Source of the DNA: CAZDUS01 sp044344495
GTDB lineage: Bacteria; Verrucomicrobiota; Kiritimatiellia; CAIKKV01; CAITUY01
Direction of reading: 5' to 3'
Assembly (NCBI GenBank): GCA_044344495.1
Contig: JBIJCW010000070.1
Span: 1 to 10,063, forward strand
Length of the DNA: 10,063 nucleotides
Shown here: positions 1 to 5,183 of the stretch, piece by piece
Layout: each line of letters opens with the position of its first letter
How positions within the stretch are numbered: position 1 is the stretch's first letter
The notes under the pieces: generated by a model
Told to the model about the DNA's origin: nothing
Seen by the model: only the letters and a program-made list of their open reading frames with translations
Databases searched by the model: none
Program-made: the position numbers and the translations under genes

Positions 1-86
1 CGCCAAACTCATGGGCACCCGCTACTCCTGCAAGAACAGTCAGAATCAAGGCGACCAGGCCCGGTACGCCTGTGCTAGCGACCAGA
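1..86. other. Unassigned left flank of the mobile element
   Basis: This stretch precedes the left terminal inverted repeat. Two frames are open across it: one on the plus strand (starting AKLMGTRYSCKN) that would run into the element and stop at 107-109, and one on the minus strand with a hydrophobic run (VALILTVLAGVAG). Neither is recognisable, and neither convincingly continues the truncated exported protein on the other side of the element. It may be the edge of an interrupted host gene, but I cannot assign it. Confidence 0.3.
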
Positions 87-123
87 TAATGAGACTAAAA
101 ACTGAGTGAAATGGGGTGACACT
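87..123 (+). repeat. Left terminal inverted repeat
   Basis: The first 18 bases (taatgagactaaaaactg) match the reverse complement of the right end (taatgggactgaaaacgg) at 15 of 18 positions. After 8 bases on the left or 7 on the right a second block, ggggtgacact against ggggtaacact, matches at 10 of 11. The two-block design (tip plus internal block) is the usual form of a transposase-bound end. Confidence 0.85.
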
Positions 124-156
124 CCGGGCGGGAAGCCGAGTGAAGGAGTGTTACCA
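112..156 (+). promoter_or_regulatory. Hairpin sequestering the tnpA ribosome-binding site
   Basis: Bases 112-125 (tggggtgacactcc) pair with 145-156 (ggagtgttacca): about 11 pairs including one G-T, around a 19-nt loop at 126-144. The 3' arm contains the GGAG Shine-Dalgarno of tnpA (145-148) and ends next to its ATG at 157. In an mRNA reading in from outside, the whole stem would form and should hide the start site. IS10 and IS200 use comparable read-in protection; for this element it is inferred from the fold only. Confidence 0.5.
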
Positions 157-2463
157 ATGAATGCGAAGGTTGAAGCAGGAAGGCAGCAGACAGGAGCCGG
201 AAGGAAGAAGAATGGGGAGGAGGAGCCCCCTAGGGGGCTCGCGCGGCCGGGTAAAAGGCGGGCCGTTTCCAGTGTGGCGCGGGCAGGCCAGGCGCATCGT
301 CGCCCGGGACCTTACTCCTACGAAGTCCGGCGCCGTGCGGTGCAACTGCACTTGGAAGAAGGGCATATTGCAAAGGTTATTGCCCGCGAGATGGGGATCT
401 CGATGGAGGCGATCTATGATTGGACCAAACTTTACCGTCAGTACGGGGAGCAGGGACTCAAAGGCAACGATGCCCGCAAGGGTGGTGGATCGAAGTTGCC
501 GGTAGCGGTTCACGAGAAGATCACGGAACTGAAGCAGGCGGAACCGGAACATGGGGCGAGGCGGATCTCGCAGATATTGAGGCGGTTCTTCAGCCTCAAA
601 GCCAGTCCCGAGACGGTGCGCCAGCACCTGAAGGAGACGGGGCTGACGGCACCCAAGCCGAAGGCCCGCAAGAAGCCGAAGGCGCCCCCGCGGCGCTTCG
701 AGCGATCAACGCCCAACCAGATGTGGCAGAGTGACATCACGTACTTCCCGGTTCTGGGCAAGACGGCATACATCATTGGGTTTATCGATGATTATTCGCG
801 GTATATCACCGGGCTGGGGGTGTACCGGAGCCAGCCCAGCGCCTATGTGGTGGAGATCTACCGTGAGGCGGTGGCGGCGTACGGGGCGCCCAAGGAGATG
901 CTCACGGACAACGGGCGGCAGTACGCCAGTTGGCGAGGTGTCACGAAGTTCCAGCAGGAACTCAAGCGGGACCACGTCCACCACATCCGCAGTTCCCCGC
1001 ATCATCCCATGACGTTGGGAAAGATCGAGCGGTTCTGGAAGTCGCTCAAGGACGAGTTCCTGATGCGGGCCCGTTTCGAGACGTTTGAAGAAGCGAGGGA
1101 ACGGATTGGACTGTGGGTCAAGCACTACAACCATCGGCGACCCCACCAGTCGCTGGAGGGGATGTGTCCGGCGGACCGGTTTTTCTCAATCCAGAAGGAA
1201 CTGCGGGAGGCGATCGAGCGTAGCGTGGCGAGCAACGTGGAGGAACTGGCCTTGCGGGGCAAGCCCGTGGAGCCGTTCTACATGGTGGGGCGCATGGGAG
1301 GTCAGAGTGTGGTGATCGAAACGGACAAGAAACGCATGAGTGTGCGGGTGGATGGCAAGCCGATGGATGGCGGCCAACCGTTGGTGTGCGAATTAGAGAA
1401 AGGAGCAGGACATGAAGCAGGAACAGGGACAGGACGCGGAAGGCAAGAAACACAGGCAGGCGAGCCGGGTGCACAGCGCGAAGGAGAAGGCGCAGGCGGT
1501 ACTGTCGGTATGGAGCGGGCGGAGGAGTCCCTCGGCCCTGATGAAGGATCTGGGTGTGCCGTGGGTGGCGATCAACCAGTGGGAAAAACGGGCGATCTCC
1601 GGCATGCTCACGGCGCTGGATCCGACATGGAAACAGGGCGTGGAGGAACAGCCGATCCTGCCGAGGCGGGTGGAGAAGTTGATCGAGAAGGCGCTGAAAC
1701 CCGGGGTCGCGAGCGAGGCGGTGGCGACGAACTGAGCACGAGGGAGGCCAATCATGAAAACAGCGGAAGTGGATCGATACGGGGTCGCGGAGAAATGCCG
1801 GGCGGTACTGGCGGTGTGGACGGGACGCAAGCAGGCGTCGGTGCTGTGCCGGGAGATGGGGGTGAGCGCCTCGTTGCTTTCCCAGTGGCAGGACCGGGCG
1901 CTTTCGGGCATGCTGGAGGCATTGGAGCCGCGGGGTACGAGGGCGGGGACCGAGGGGCCGGCGTTGCCCGTGCTGGTGAAGCGGTTGCTGGACCGCAAGG
2001 CACGGGCGCGGGAACTGGAGACCTTGGGCCGGGGCGTCAACCTGCGGCCACGCACAGTGCGTGGCCGGGCACCGTTGACGACGCCCGTGACCGCCGCCGC
2101 TCCCTGACCGGGGAGGTGAGAGACAGTGAGCGAGCAGGAGGATCTGAAAGCGCTGGAGCGCCAGGGGGTGATCCTGGCGGTGCTGGCGGGGCGGATGAGC
2201 GCCACGCAAGCGGCACAGGAACTCGGGGTCAGTCGCAAGACGTTCTACGAGTGGCAGGATCGGGCACTGGGAGCGATGCGCACCGCCTTGCGGGACCGGC
2301 CGGCGGGCCGGCCGTTGCATCCAGTGGATCCGGAGAAGGAACAGTTGAAGGCGGCGGTGGAAACCCTGGAGAAAGAGAGGAAGGTCCTGGAGAGCCGGCT
2401 CAGGATCCAACAGGTTGTCCGGGAAACCCTGGACGGCCTGCCGACGGAAACGTCACAACCTAA
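157..2463 (+). CDS. DDE transposase A (rve-type integrase core) with long open C-terminal extension
   Basis: Catalyses strand transfer of the element. The start at 157 is chosen because GGAG (145-148) lies 8 nt upstream; a GTG at 106 in the same frame has no such site. Order of parts: basic, disordered N-terminus (1-50); helix-turn-helix (about 52-95, with AREMGISMEAIYDW); a second DNA-binding region (about 110-160); catalytic core with D193 (WQSDIT), D251 (LTDNGRQ) and E291 (GKIERFW), followed by K298; then a small C-terminal region to about residue 415. It resembles IS481/IS3-type cores, with a slightly long D-E spacing of 39. Recognisable protein ends near base 1410. Beyond that the frame stays open for about 350 more codons of Gly/Ala/Glu-rich sequence overlapping the three HTH genes; this tail is probably not functional and may follow loss of the original stop. 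Confidence 0.8.
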   Translation: MNAKVEAGRQQTGAGRKKNGEEEPPRGLARPGKRRAVSSVARAGQAHRRPGPYSYEVRRRAVQLHLEEGHIAKVIAREMGISMEAIYDWTKLYRQYGEQGLKGNDARKGGGSKLPVAVHEKITELKQAEPEHGARRISQILRRFFSLKASPETVRQHLKETGLTAPKPKARKKPKAPPRRFERSTPNQMWQSDITYFPVLGKTAYIIGFIDDYSRYITGLGVYRSQPSAYVVEIYREAVAAYGAPKEMLTDNGRQYASWRGVTKFQQELKRDHVHHIRSSPHHPMTLGKIERFWKSLKDEFLMRARFETFEEARERIGLWVKHYNHRRPHQSLEGMCPADRFFSIQKELREAIERSVASNVEELALRGKPVEPFYMVGRMGGQSVVIETDKKRMSVRVDGKPMDGGQPLVCELEKGAGHEAGTGTGRGRQETQAGEPGAQREGEGAGGTVGMERAEESLGPDEGSGCAVGGDQPVGKTGDLRHAHGAGSDMETGRGGTADPAEAGGEVDREGAETRGRERGGGDELSTREANHENSGSGSIRGRGEMPGGTGGVDGTQAGVGAVPGDGGERLVAFPVAGPGAFGHAGGIGAAGYEGGDRGAGVARAGEAVAGPQGTGAGTGDLGPGRQPAATHSAWPGTVDDARDRRRSLTGEVRDSERAGGSESAGAPGGDPGGAGGADERHASGTGTRGQSQDVLRVAGSGTGSDAHRLAGPAGGPAVASSGSGEGTVEGGGGNPGEREEGPGEPAQDPTGCPGNPGRPADGNVTT
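1412..1735 (+). CDS. Small helix-turn-helix protein 1 of the element
   Basis: A 107-residue protein with AGGAG (1401-1405) 6 nt before its ATG. After a charged N-terminus, residues about 29-60 form a transposase-type HTH (VLSVWSGRRSPSALMKDLGV, then INQWEKRAISGM). It is a paralogue of the next two genes: the pattern V-L-x-V-W-x-G-R, then LGV, a W at the end of the recognition helix, then RA-x-S-GM-x-x-AL is shared. It probably binds element DNA or helps assemble the transposase, like IS3 OrfA proteins, but no catalytic residues are seen. The TnpA frame overlaps its whole length, and the next gene starts 18 nt after its stop. Confidence 0.75.
   Translation: MKQEQGQDAEGKKHRQASRVHSAKEKAQAVLSVWSGRRSPSALMKDLGVPWVAINQWEKRAISGMLTALDPTWKQGVEEQPILPRRVEKLIEKALKPGVASEAVATN
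1754..2107 (+). CDS. Small helix-turn-helix protein 2 of the element
   Basis: A 117-residue protein with AGGGAGG (1741-1747) 6 nt before its ATG. Residues about 14-50 hold the HTH (RAVLAVWTGRKQASVLCREM, then GVSASLLSQWQDRALSGM), the closest match to HTH protein 1 of the three. The C-terminal third (VKRLLDRKARARELETLGRG) is basic and helical, then becomes Pro/Thr-rich where a perfect DNA palindrome lies. Likely a DNA-binding partner of the transposases. It sits 18 nt after HTH 1 and 18 nt before HTH 3, suggesting a duplicated gene-plus-spacer unit. Confidence 0.75.
   Translation: MKTAEVDRYGVAEKCRAVLAVWTGRKQASVLCREMGVSASLLSQWQDRALSGMLEALEPRGTRAGTEGPALPVLVKRLLDRKARARELETLGRGVNLRPRTVRGRAPLTTPVTAAAP
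2045..2067. repeat. Perfect 23-bp palindrome inside the HTH 2 gene
   Basis: Arms at 2045-2055 and 2057-2067 (cggccacgcac and its reverse complement) are perfect around one central base. As RNA it gives a 9-bp stem with a 5-base loop. It falls in the weakly conserved C-terminal codons of HTH 2, so it may be a dimer-binding site or an attenuating hairpin; no T-run follows it. Confidence 0.6.
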
Positions 2464-2482
2464 AAAAAAAGGAGCGGTGTGA
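2126..2482 (+). CDS. Small helix-turn-helix and leucine-zipper protein 3 (OrfA-like)
   Basis: A 118-residue protein starting at GTG 2126, with a strong GGGAGGTG (2111-2118) 7 nt upstream. Residues about 15-50 are the HTH (VILAVLAGRMSATQAAQELG, then VSRKTFYEWQDRALGAM). Residues about 69-99 form a coiled coil with L74, L81 and L88 in heptad register. HTH plus leucine zipper directly before a DDE gene is the architecture of IS3-family OrfA, which binds the ends and multimerises with OrfB. The last codons cross an A9 run, and the stop (2480-2482) is 4 nt before the TnpB ATG. It is the most diverged of the three paralogues. Confidence 0.8.
   Translation: MSEQEDLKALERQGVILAVLAGRMSATQAAQELGVSRKTFYEWQDRALGAMRTALRDRPAGRPLHPVDPEKEQLKAAVETLEKERKVLESRLRIQQVVRETLDGLPTETSQPKKKGAV
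2297..2314 (+). repeat. GC-only hairpin inside the HTH 3 gene
   Basis: Arms cggccgg (2297-2303) and ccggccg (2308-2314) are perfect around a 4-base loop. It lies in the linker between the HTH and the coiled coil of protein 3. It may slow ribosomes or polymerase, or be a by-product of GC-rich codons. Confidence 0.4.
2462..2470 (+). other. A9 run: possible slippage site between HTH 3 and tnpB
   Basis: Nine consecutive A residues followed by GGAG lie at the 3' end of HTH 3. Moving +1 (or -2) here enters the TnpB frame, which is open across the run and leads in frame to the TnpB ATG. A -1 shift, the usual IS3 mode, hits TGA at 2488-2490. Loss of one A by polymerase slippage would fuse HTH 3 to TnpB. 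The GGAG (2471-2474) is also the likely TnpB ribosome-binding site. Confidence 0.45.
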
Positions 2483-2486
2483 GCAG

Positions 2487-3545
2487 ATGATCATGATCGT
2501 GGAGCAGGCCAAGCAGGAGTTGAAGGCACCCTACCGGGCCGTGTGCCGGGAACTGGGGGTGTCCCGATCCAGCCTGATGCGGTGGAAGCGTCGCCGGAAG
2601 GCCGGGGTAGCCTTGGTGAACCACCCGGGTCCTGCCAAGGTCGAGCCGCTCAACCTTGCCGAACTCCACGATGAGATCTTGCGACTCGGCCATGGGCGGA
2701 AGCGCACCCGGGGAACGGGTGCGCTGTACGCCCGGCACCGCTCCGGGATATCACGGCGTGACCTCCACGCCCTGGTGGAGGCCACCCGCCGCGAGTTGCG
2801 CGAGGAGGAGCAGGCGCTGGAACGGCGGATCGAATGGCTGGCGCCGGGTCTGGTGTGGTCCATGGACGACACCAGGAAACACTGGCTGGAAGACCGCTTC
2901 GGGCATATGCATCTGGTGATGGATCTGGCCAGCCGCTACAACCTGCGGGCGCTGGGCGACGACGTGCAGGCGGATGGCGATCGGGTGGCCGTCAGTCTTG
3001 GCGAACTGTTCAAGCAGCATGGGCCGCCTCTGTTCATGAAGATGGACGGAGGCAGCAACTTCAAGCATCACGCCGTGCGTGAAGTTCTTGGCGAGTTCGG
3101 GGTCATCCCGTTGGTCTCGCCGCCGCATTACCCGCCCTATAACGGCGGGGTGGAAAGGGAACACCAGGTGATCCTGCTCCATCTCACCGGGCGGATCGGG
3201 GAGGGAAAGGTCAGTGCTCGTGAGCTGAAACTTGAAAGCGAAATTACGGGGCATGATGTGAATCACAAGCGCCGGCGAATCCTGGGCAACCGGACGGCCT
3301 GCCGCACACTGGAGGCCGGGCGGCCCCTGGTGCGCCAGTTCGGCCGCCGTCAGAGAAAGGAGGTGTTCGATGAAATCAAGGCGTTGACAGTTGACATTGC
3401 AGGGGAGTTGAACGAGCATACGAACGCACTGAGTGAGACCGCGTTCCGCTACGCGTCAGAAACATGGATGCAGTCAAACAACATGATACGTGTAACCCGA
3501 AACGGAGAAGTGTTACCCCTTTTTTACCGTTTTCAGTCCCATTAA
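2487..3545 (+). CDS. DDE transposase B (DD35E, rve-type integrase core)
   Basis: A second, distinct DDE recombinase of 352 residues. ATG 2487 is preceded by GGAG 12 nt upstream; ATG 2493 is an alternative, and the frame is open to 2415. Residues about 10-38 form an HTH (YRAVCRELGVSRSSLMRWKR). The core follows with D127 (WSMDDT), D187 (MKMDGGSNF) and E223 (YNGGVERE); D187 to E223 gives the canonical 35-residue spacing. It lacks the basic residue often found 7 positions after the Glu. The C-terminal 100 residues are basic. It is not a near copy of TnpA. The last codons run through the right terminal repeat, and the stop lies at the tip. It could act with HTH 3 as an OrfA/OrfB pair, or with TnpA as a heteromeric transposase. 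Confidence 0.85.
   Translation: MIMIVEQAKQELKAPYRAVCRELGVSRSSLMRWKRRRKAGVALVNHPGPAKVEPLNLAELHDEILRLGHGRKRTRGTGALYARHRSGISRRDLHALVEATRRELREEEQALERRIEWLAPGLVWSMDDTRKHWLEDRFGHMHLVMDLASRYNLRALGDDVQADGDRVAVSLGELFKQHGPPLFMKMDGGSNFKHHAVREVLGEFGVIPLVSPPHYPPYNGGVEREHQVILLHLTGRIGEGKVSARELKLESEITGHDVNHKRRRILGNRTACRTLEAGRPLVRQFGRRQRKEVFDEIKALTVDIAGELNEHTNALSETAFRYASETWMQSNNMIRVTRNGEVLPLFYRFQSH
3490..3519 (+). repeat. Pair of GTGTNACCC sites at the right end
   Basis: gtgtaaccc (3490-3498) and gtgttaccc (3510-3518) are direct copies exactly 20 bp apart, so on the same DNA face. Related copies occur at the left end: ggggtgacac (113-122, inverted) and gtgttacc (148-155). Repeated subterminal motifs of this kind are usually transposase-binding sites. 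Confidence 0.5.
3509..3544 (-). repeat. Right terminal inverted repeat
   Basis: Read on the minus strand from 3544 it gives taatgggactgaaaacgg, then ggggtaacact after 7 bases, matching the left end in two blocks (15 of 18 and 10 of 11). It is fully inside the tnpB coding frame. Confidence 0.85.
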
Positions 3546-3790
3546 CTCCTTGGTCGCGCAGTCCCCTCATTGTAGAACTTCGCCCCCAGATATGCGGAAT
3601 GGGGAGCATAGGTTGATGGTGACTCCACATTGGAATCCACTACCAGATTGTAGGCGGCAATGACCTCGATCCGCAATCCGTTGGCCGGGTTGGCGGCAAA
3701 CCCAACTCCAACCCATGCCATGAACATTCCAATTGATAACGCCGTCATCAACCAACGGCCCACACCTCGCTTCACCCGTTCATGACTCAT
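3542..3790 (-). pseudogene. Exported protein truncated by the mobile element
   Basis: Only the first 82 codons remain. The N-terminus (MSHERVKRG, then the hydrophobic WLMTALSIGMFMAWVGVGFA) is a clear signal peptide with cleavage expected near GFA-ANP. The mature part contains LRIEVIAAYNLVVDSNVESP and YLGAKFYNEGT, which resemble the N-terminal module of large secreted or surface proteins; I cannot name the family. The frame ends at a TAA supplied by the inverted-repeat tip, and the last codons before it (ARPRS) lie at the junction. Start 3790 is favoured over 3802 because GGGGG lies just upstream. The missing 3' part is not recognisable in the 86 bases left of the element. Confidence 0.6.
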
Positions 3791-4040
3791 GTTTGCCCCC
3801 ATTTTCACACAAAAGAAAAACCAGGCATGAAGGCACGAGCCAACAGACCTGTACAACTAAAACTGTTGCCCCCAAATCCTACCACCAAAATTCAGCTTCC
3901 GATTATGCCAACCTCCCAGAACAACACAAGAGAAAGCAGGGTTTTTTTCGTTAGATTCCTGTTTGCGACCGTCTCGTTGCATCGCTGATTAATGCCGTAT
4001 TGTCGATCCCCGTGACCCCTTGTCAGCCTCATGCCAACCG
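3791..4040. other. Intergenic stretch without assigned genes
   Basis: This is the upstream region of the truncated exported-protein gene and is poorer in GC than the element. It includes a T7 run at 3942-3948 without a hairpin before it. Short open frames here lack ribosome-binding sites and any recognisable motif. I see no convincing promoter. Confidence 0.5.
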
Positions 4041-4054
4041 CCTGAAGACGGCCC

Positions 4055-4088
4055 GCCTGCCCTCCCGTTTGGTCGGGAGCGGGCAGGC
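4055..4088. repeat. REP-like GC-rich hairpin
   Basis: gcctgccctcccg (4055-4067) pairs with cgggagcgggcaggc (4074-4088) around a 6-base loop; 13 pairs with one 2-base bulge. It is followed by a GC-rich tail (cagggacgcctcgcccacct, 4093-4112). Strong bulged hairpins next to a RAYT gene are the usual form of REP sequences, and here a RAYT remnant starts just to the right. Confidence 0.55.
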
Positions 4089-4120
4089 TCGGCAGGGACG
4101 CCTCGCCCACCTGCTTAACC

Positions 4121-4404
4121 TCAAGTGTTGCCTTCCCATTCGGGCAGGGCGAACCGTCCCGGTGAGCCGTTGTGGCGTGGGGACGAATTAGAACGAATTA
4201 GGGGCACGCCCTCAACATTCAACAACGCCTCCATTTTGCGGAATATTTGTTGGAGTGCTGCCTCTTTCCTTGCCCGTTGCTCCAACCGTTTTACACTGAT
4301 CGACACAGTCGCATAGTCCATCCCGCCCGCCGCCCCATAAACTCATCGTCAGATTCCCCGGTCACCTTTTCCACCACCGCCAGAATATCACCCCACGCGA
4401 TCAC
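4121..4404 (-). pseudogene. Remnant of a REP-associated tyrosine transposase (RAYT), C-terminal part
   Basis: RAYTs are Y1 single-strand transposases linked to REP sequences; the catalytic part is absent here. On the minus strand from 4404 a frame reads VIAWGDILAVVEKVTGESDD, resembling the segment after the Y1 domain. A second frame from 4321 reads MDYATVSISVKRLEQRARKE and ends KMEALLNVE, which is the typical RAYT C-terminal helical tail (many members end LLNVEM or similar). The two pieces are in different frames with a short deletion between them, so the gene is broken. The in-frame tail after LLNVE (to 4121) is probably repeat-derived read-through. Recognition is from remembered family patterns, not a search. 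Confidence 0.55.
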
Positions 4405-4599
4405 CCTCCGCTCAATTCCGCACGCCCCTTCCGCACCCCGGCATCATGATCGCCCGCCGAGGGATGCACATATCTGCATTAATATAGGCCAACCTTTGTC
4501 TGCTTTGACTCGTGACGATACAGTTCGCCATGTAGTCGTTTTTCCATCTAATTTCCGAACAGACTGATTATAAACACGTTACAACATGCCACCCGGCTT

Positions 4600-4615
4600 T
4601 GGCACACGACGTGCT
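4600..4615 (+). promoter_or_regulatory. Candidate sigma-54 (-24/-12) promoter
   Basis: TGGCAC-acgac-GTGCT matches the sigma-54 consensus TGGCAC-N5-TTGCW at all but one position, with the required GG-N10-GC spacing. Transcription would begin near 4626, only a few bases before ATG 4629, so the mRNA would be nearly leaderless or translation would start at a later codon. That tight fit is a weakness. No clear activator palindrome was found upstream. Confidence 0.4.
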
Positions 4616-4628
4616 AATACAACTCCGC

Positions 4629-5159
4629 ATGAAATCAACACGCATGGTCGTCATGATCGTAGTCGTCGGGTTGGCAACGCTGGAAACGTCGATCGCCAGG
4701 AATATCGACTCCGTTGGGACGAGAACGACATCGGTTGGCTGGTTTGACAGGACGTTCGGCAATCTCTCCTGGGAATCCGCAATTGCGGGAACGACGTCAC
4801 CCAAGAGTATCAGTTGGCAGGTCCGACGTCATGTCACGTACCAAATACCACAGGCGGAATCCTTCAAGAATGGCCAAACGACCTGGGAACGGGGTTACGG
4901 CGATTGCAAGGCCTTTGCCTATTGCGTAGCCGCCCTGTGCGAAGCCAAGGGCATCGCGTGCTGGGTATCGGTAGTTCGCCCAATCGGGGAACCTCTGGGG
5001 CACGCTGTGACAATGGGAGTGTGGCAAGGGAAGTTGTGGATGTCGAGCAACGGGATCTACGGCGAATTCAAGTCGATGGATGAGGCGTTGCAGGCGTTGG
5101 CCAACGTCAATGGATTCAAAGGCAAACCCCTCGAATTCATTCCATTTTCGCTGATGTAA
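4629..5159 (+). CDS. Exported transglutaminase/papain-like cysteine protein
   Basis: A 176-residue protein. Residues 1-23 form a signal peptide (MKSTRMVVMIVVVGLATLET), so it acts outside the cytoplasm. The core shows the transglutaminase-like fold signature: C93 in YGDCKAFAYC, H125 in GHAVTMG, and 16 residues later N141 in WMSSNGIY, where most relatives have Asp. Cys-His-Asn would still allow cysteine-protease-like chemistry, but the substrate is unknown. The start at 4629 is chosen for the signal peptide; a TTG at 4599 in frame would overlap the candidate sigma-54 site, and no good Shine-Dalgarno precedes either. First gene of a likely four-gene operon; the next starts 24 nt after its stop. 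Confidence 0.7.
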   Translation: MKSTRMVVMIVVVGLATLETSIARNIDSVGTRTTSVGWFDRTFGNLSWESAIAGTTSPKSISWQVRRHVTYQIPQAESFKNGQTTWERGYGDCKAFAYCVAALCEAKGIACWVSVVRPIGEPLGHAVTMGVWQGKLWMSSNGIYGEFKSMDEALQALANVNGFKGKPLEFIPFSLM

Positions 5160-5183
5160 CAACAAAACAAAAAGGAAAAGACC

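Larger units (their letters stand above)
87..3544 (+). mobile_element. Five-gene insertion element with two DDE transposases
   Basis: The element is defined by imperfect terminal inverted repeats at 87-123 and 3509-3544 and by a compact set of five plus-strand genes that fill it: TnpA (DDE), three small HTH proteins and TnpB (DD35E). Gaps between the inner genes are only 4-18 nt, as in an operon. Base composition is clearly more G/C-rich than the flank to the right, and G dominates the plus strand, which fits horizontal arrival. The layout differs from IS3 (one OrfA, one DDE OrfB), IS21 (DDE plus AAA+) and IS66 (TnpA, TnpB, TnpC), and I know no named family with exactly this gene set. No convincing target duplication is visible, so the outermost bases are uncertain by a few nucleotides. 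Confidence 0.85.

Noticed and set aside
106..156. Earlier GTG start for tnpA at 106
   Set aside because: It lies within the left inverted repeat and has no ribosome-binding site, whereas ATG 157 has GGAG at 8 nt.
1118..2410. Long minus-strand open frame of 430 codons opposite the mobile-element genes
   Set aside because: It is antisense to tnpA and the HTH genes, has a Pro/His/Arg-rich composition typical of the reverse of GC-rich coding DNA, and has no recognisable domain. The same holds for the minus frame at 1393-2238.
2459..2490. Classical IS3 -1 frameshift at the A9 run
   Set aside because: The -1 frame meets TGA at 2488-2490 after a few codons, so it cannot produce an OrfAB fusion.
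78..3556. Target-site duplication around the element
   Set aside because: Trying end points from 86/3545 to 92/3539 gives at most a 2-base match. A shared gcgacca-like word occurs outside both ends, but in inverted orientation and at different distances.
3733..3988. Plus-strand open frames of 68-73 codons
   Set aside because: They overlap the signal-peptide gene on the other strand or intergenic sequence, have no ribosome-binding site and show no protein-like pattern.
4183..4201. Short tandem repeat (acgaattag twice)
   Set aside because: Only two 10-bp units within the decayed RAYT/repeat region; no function can be argued.
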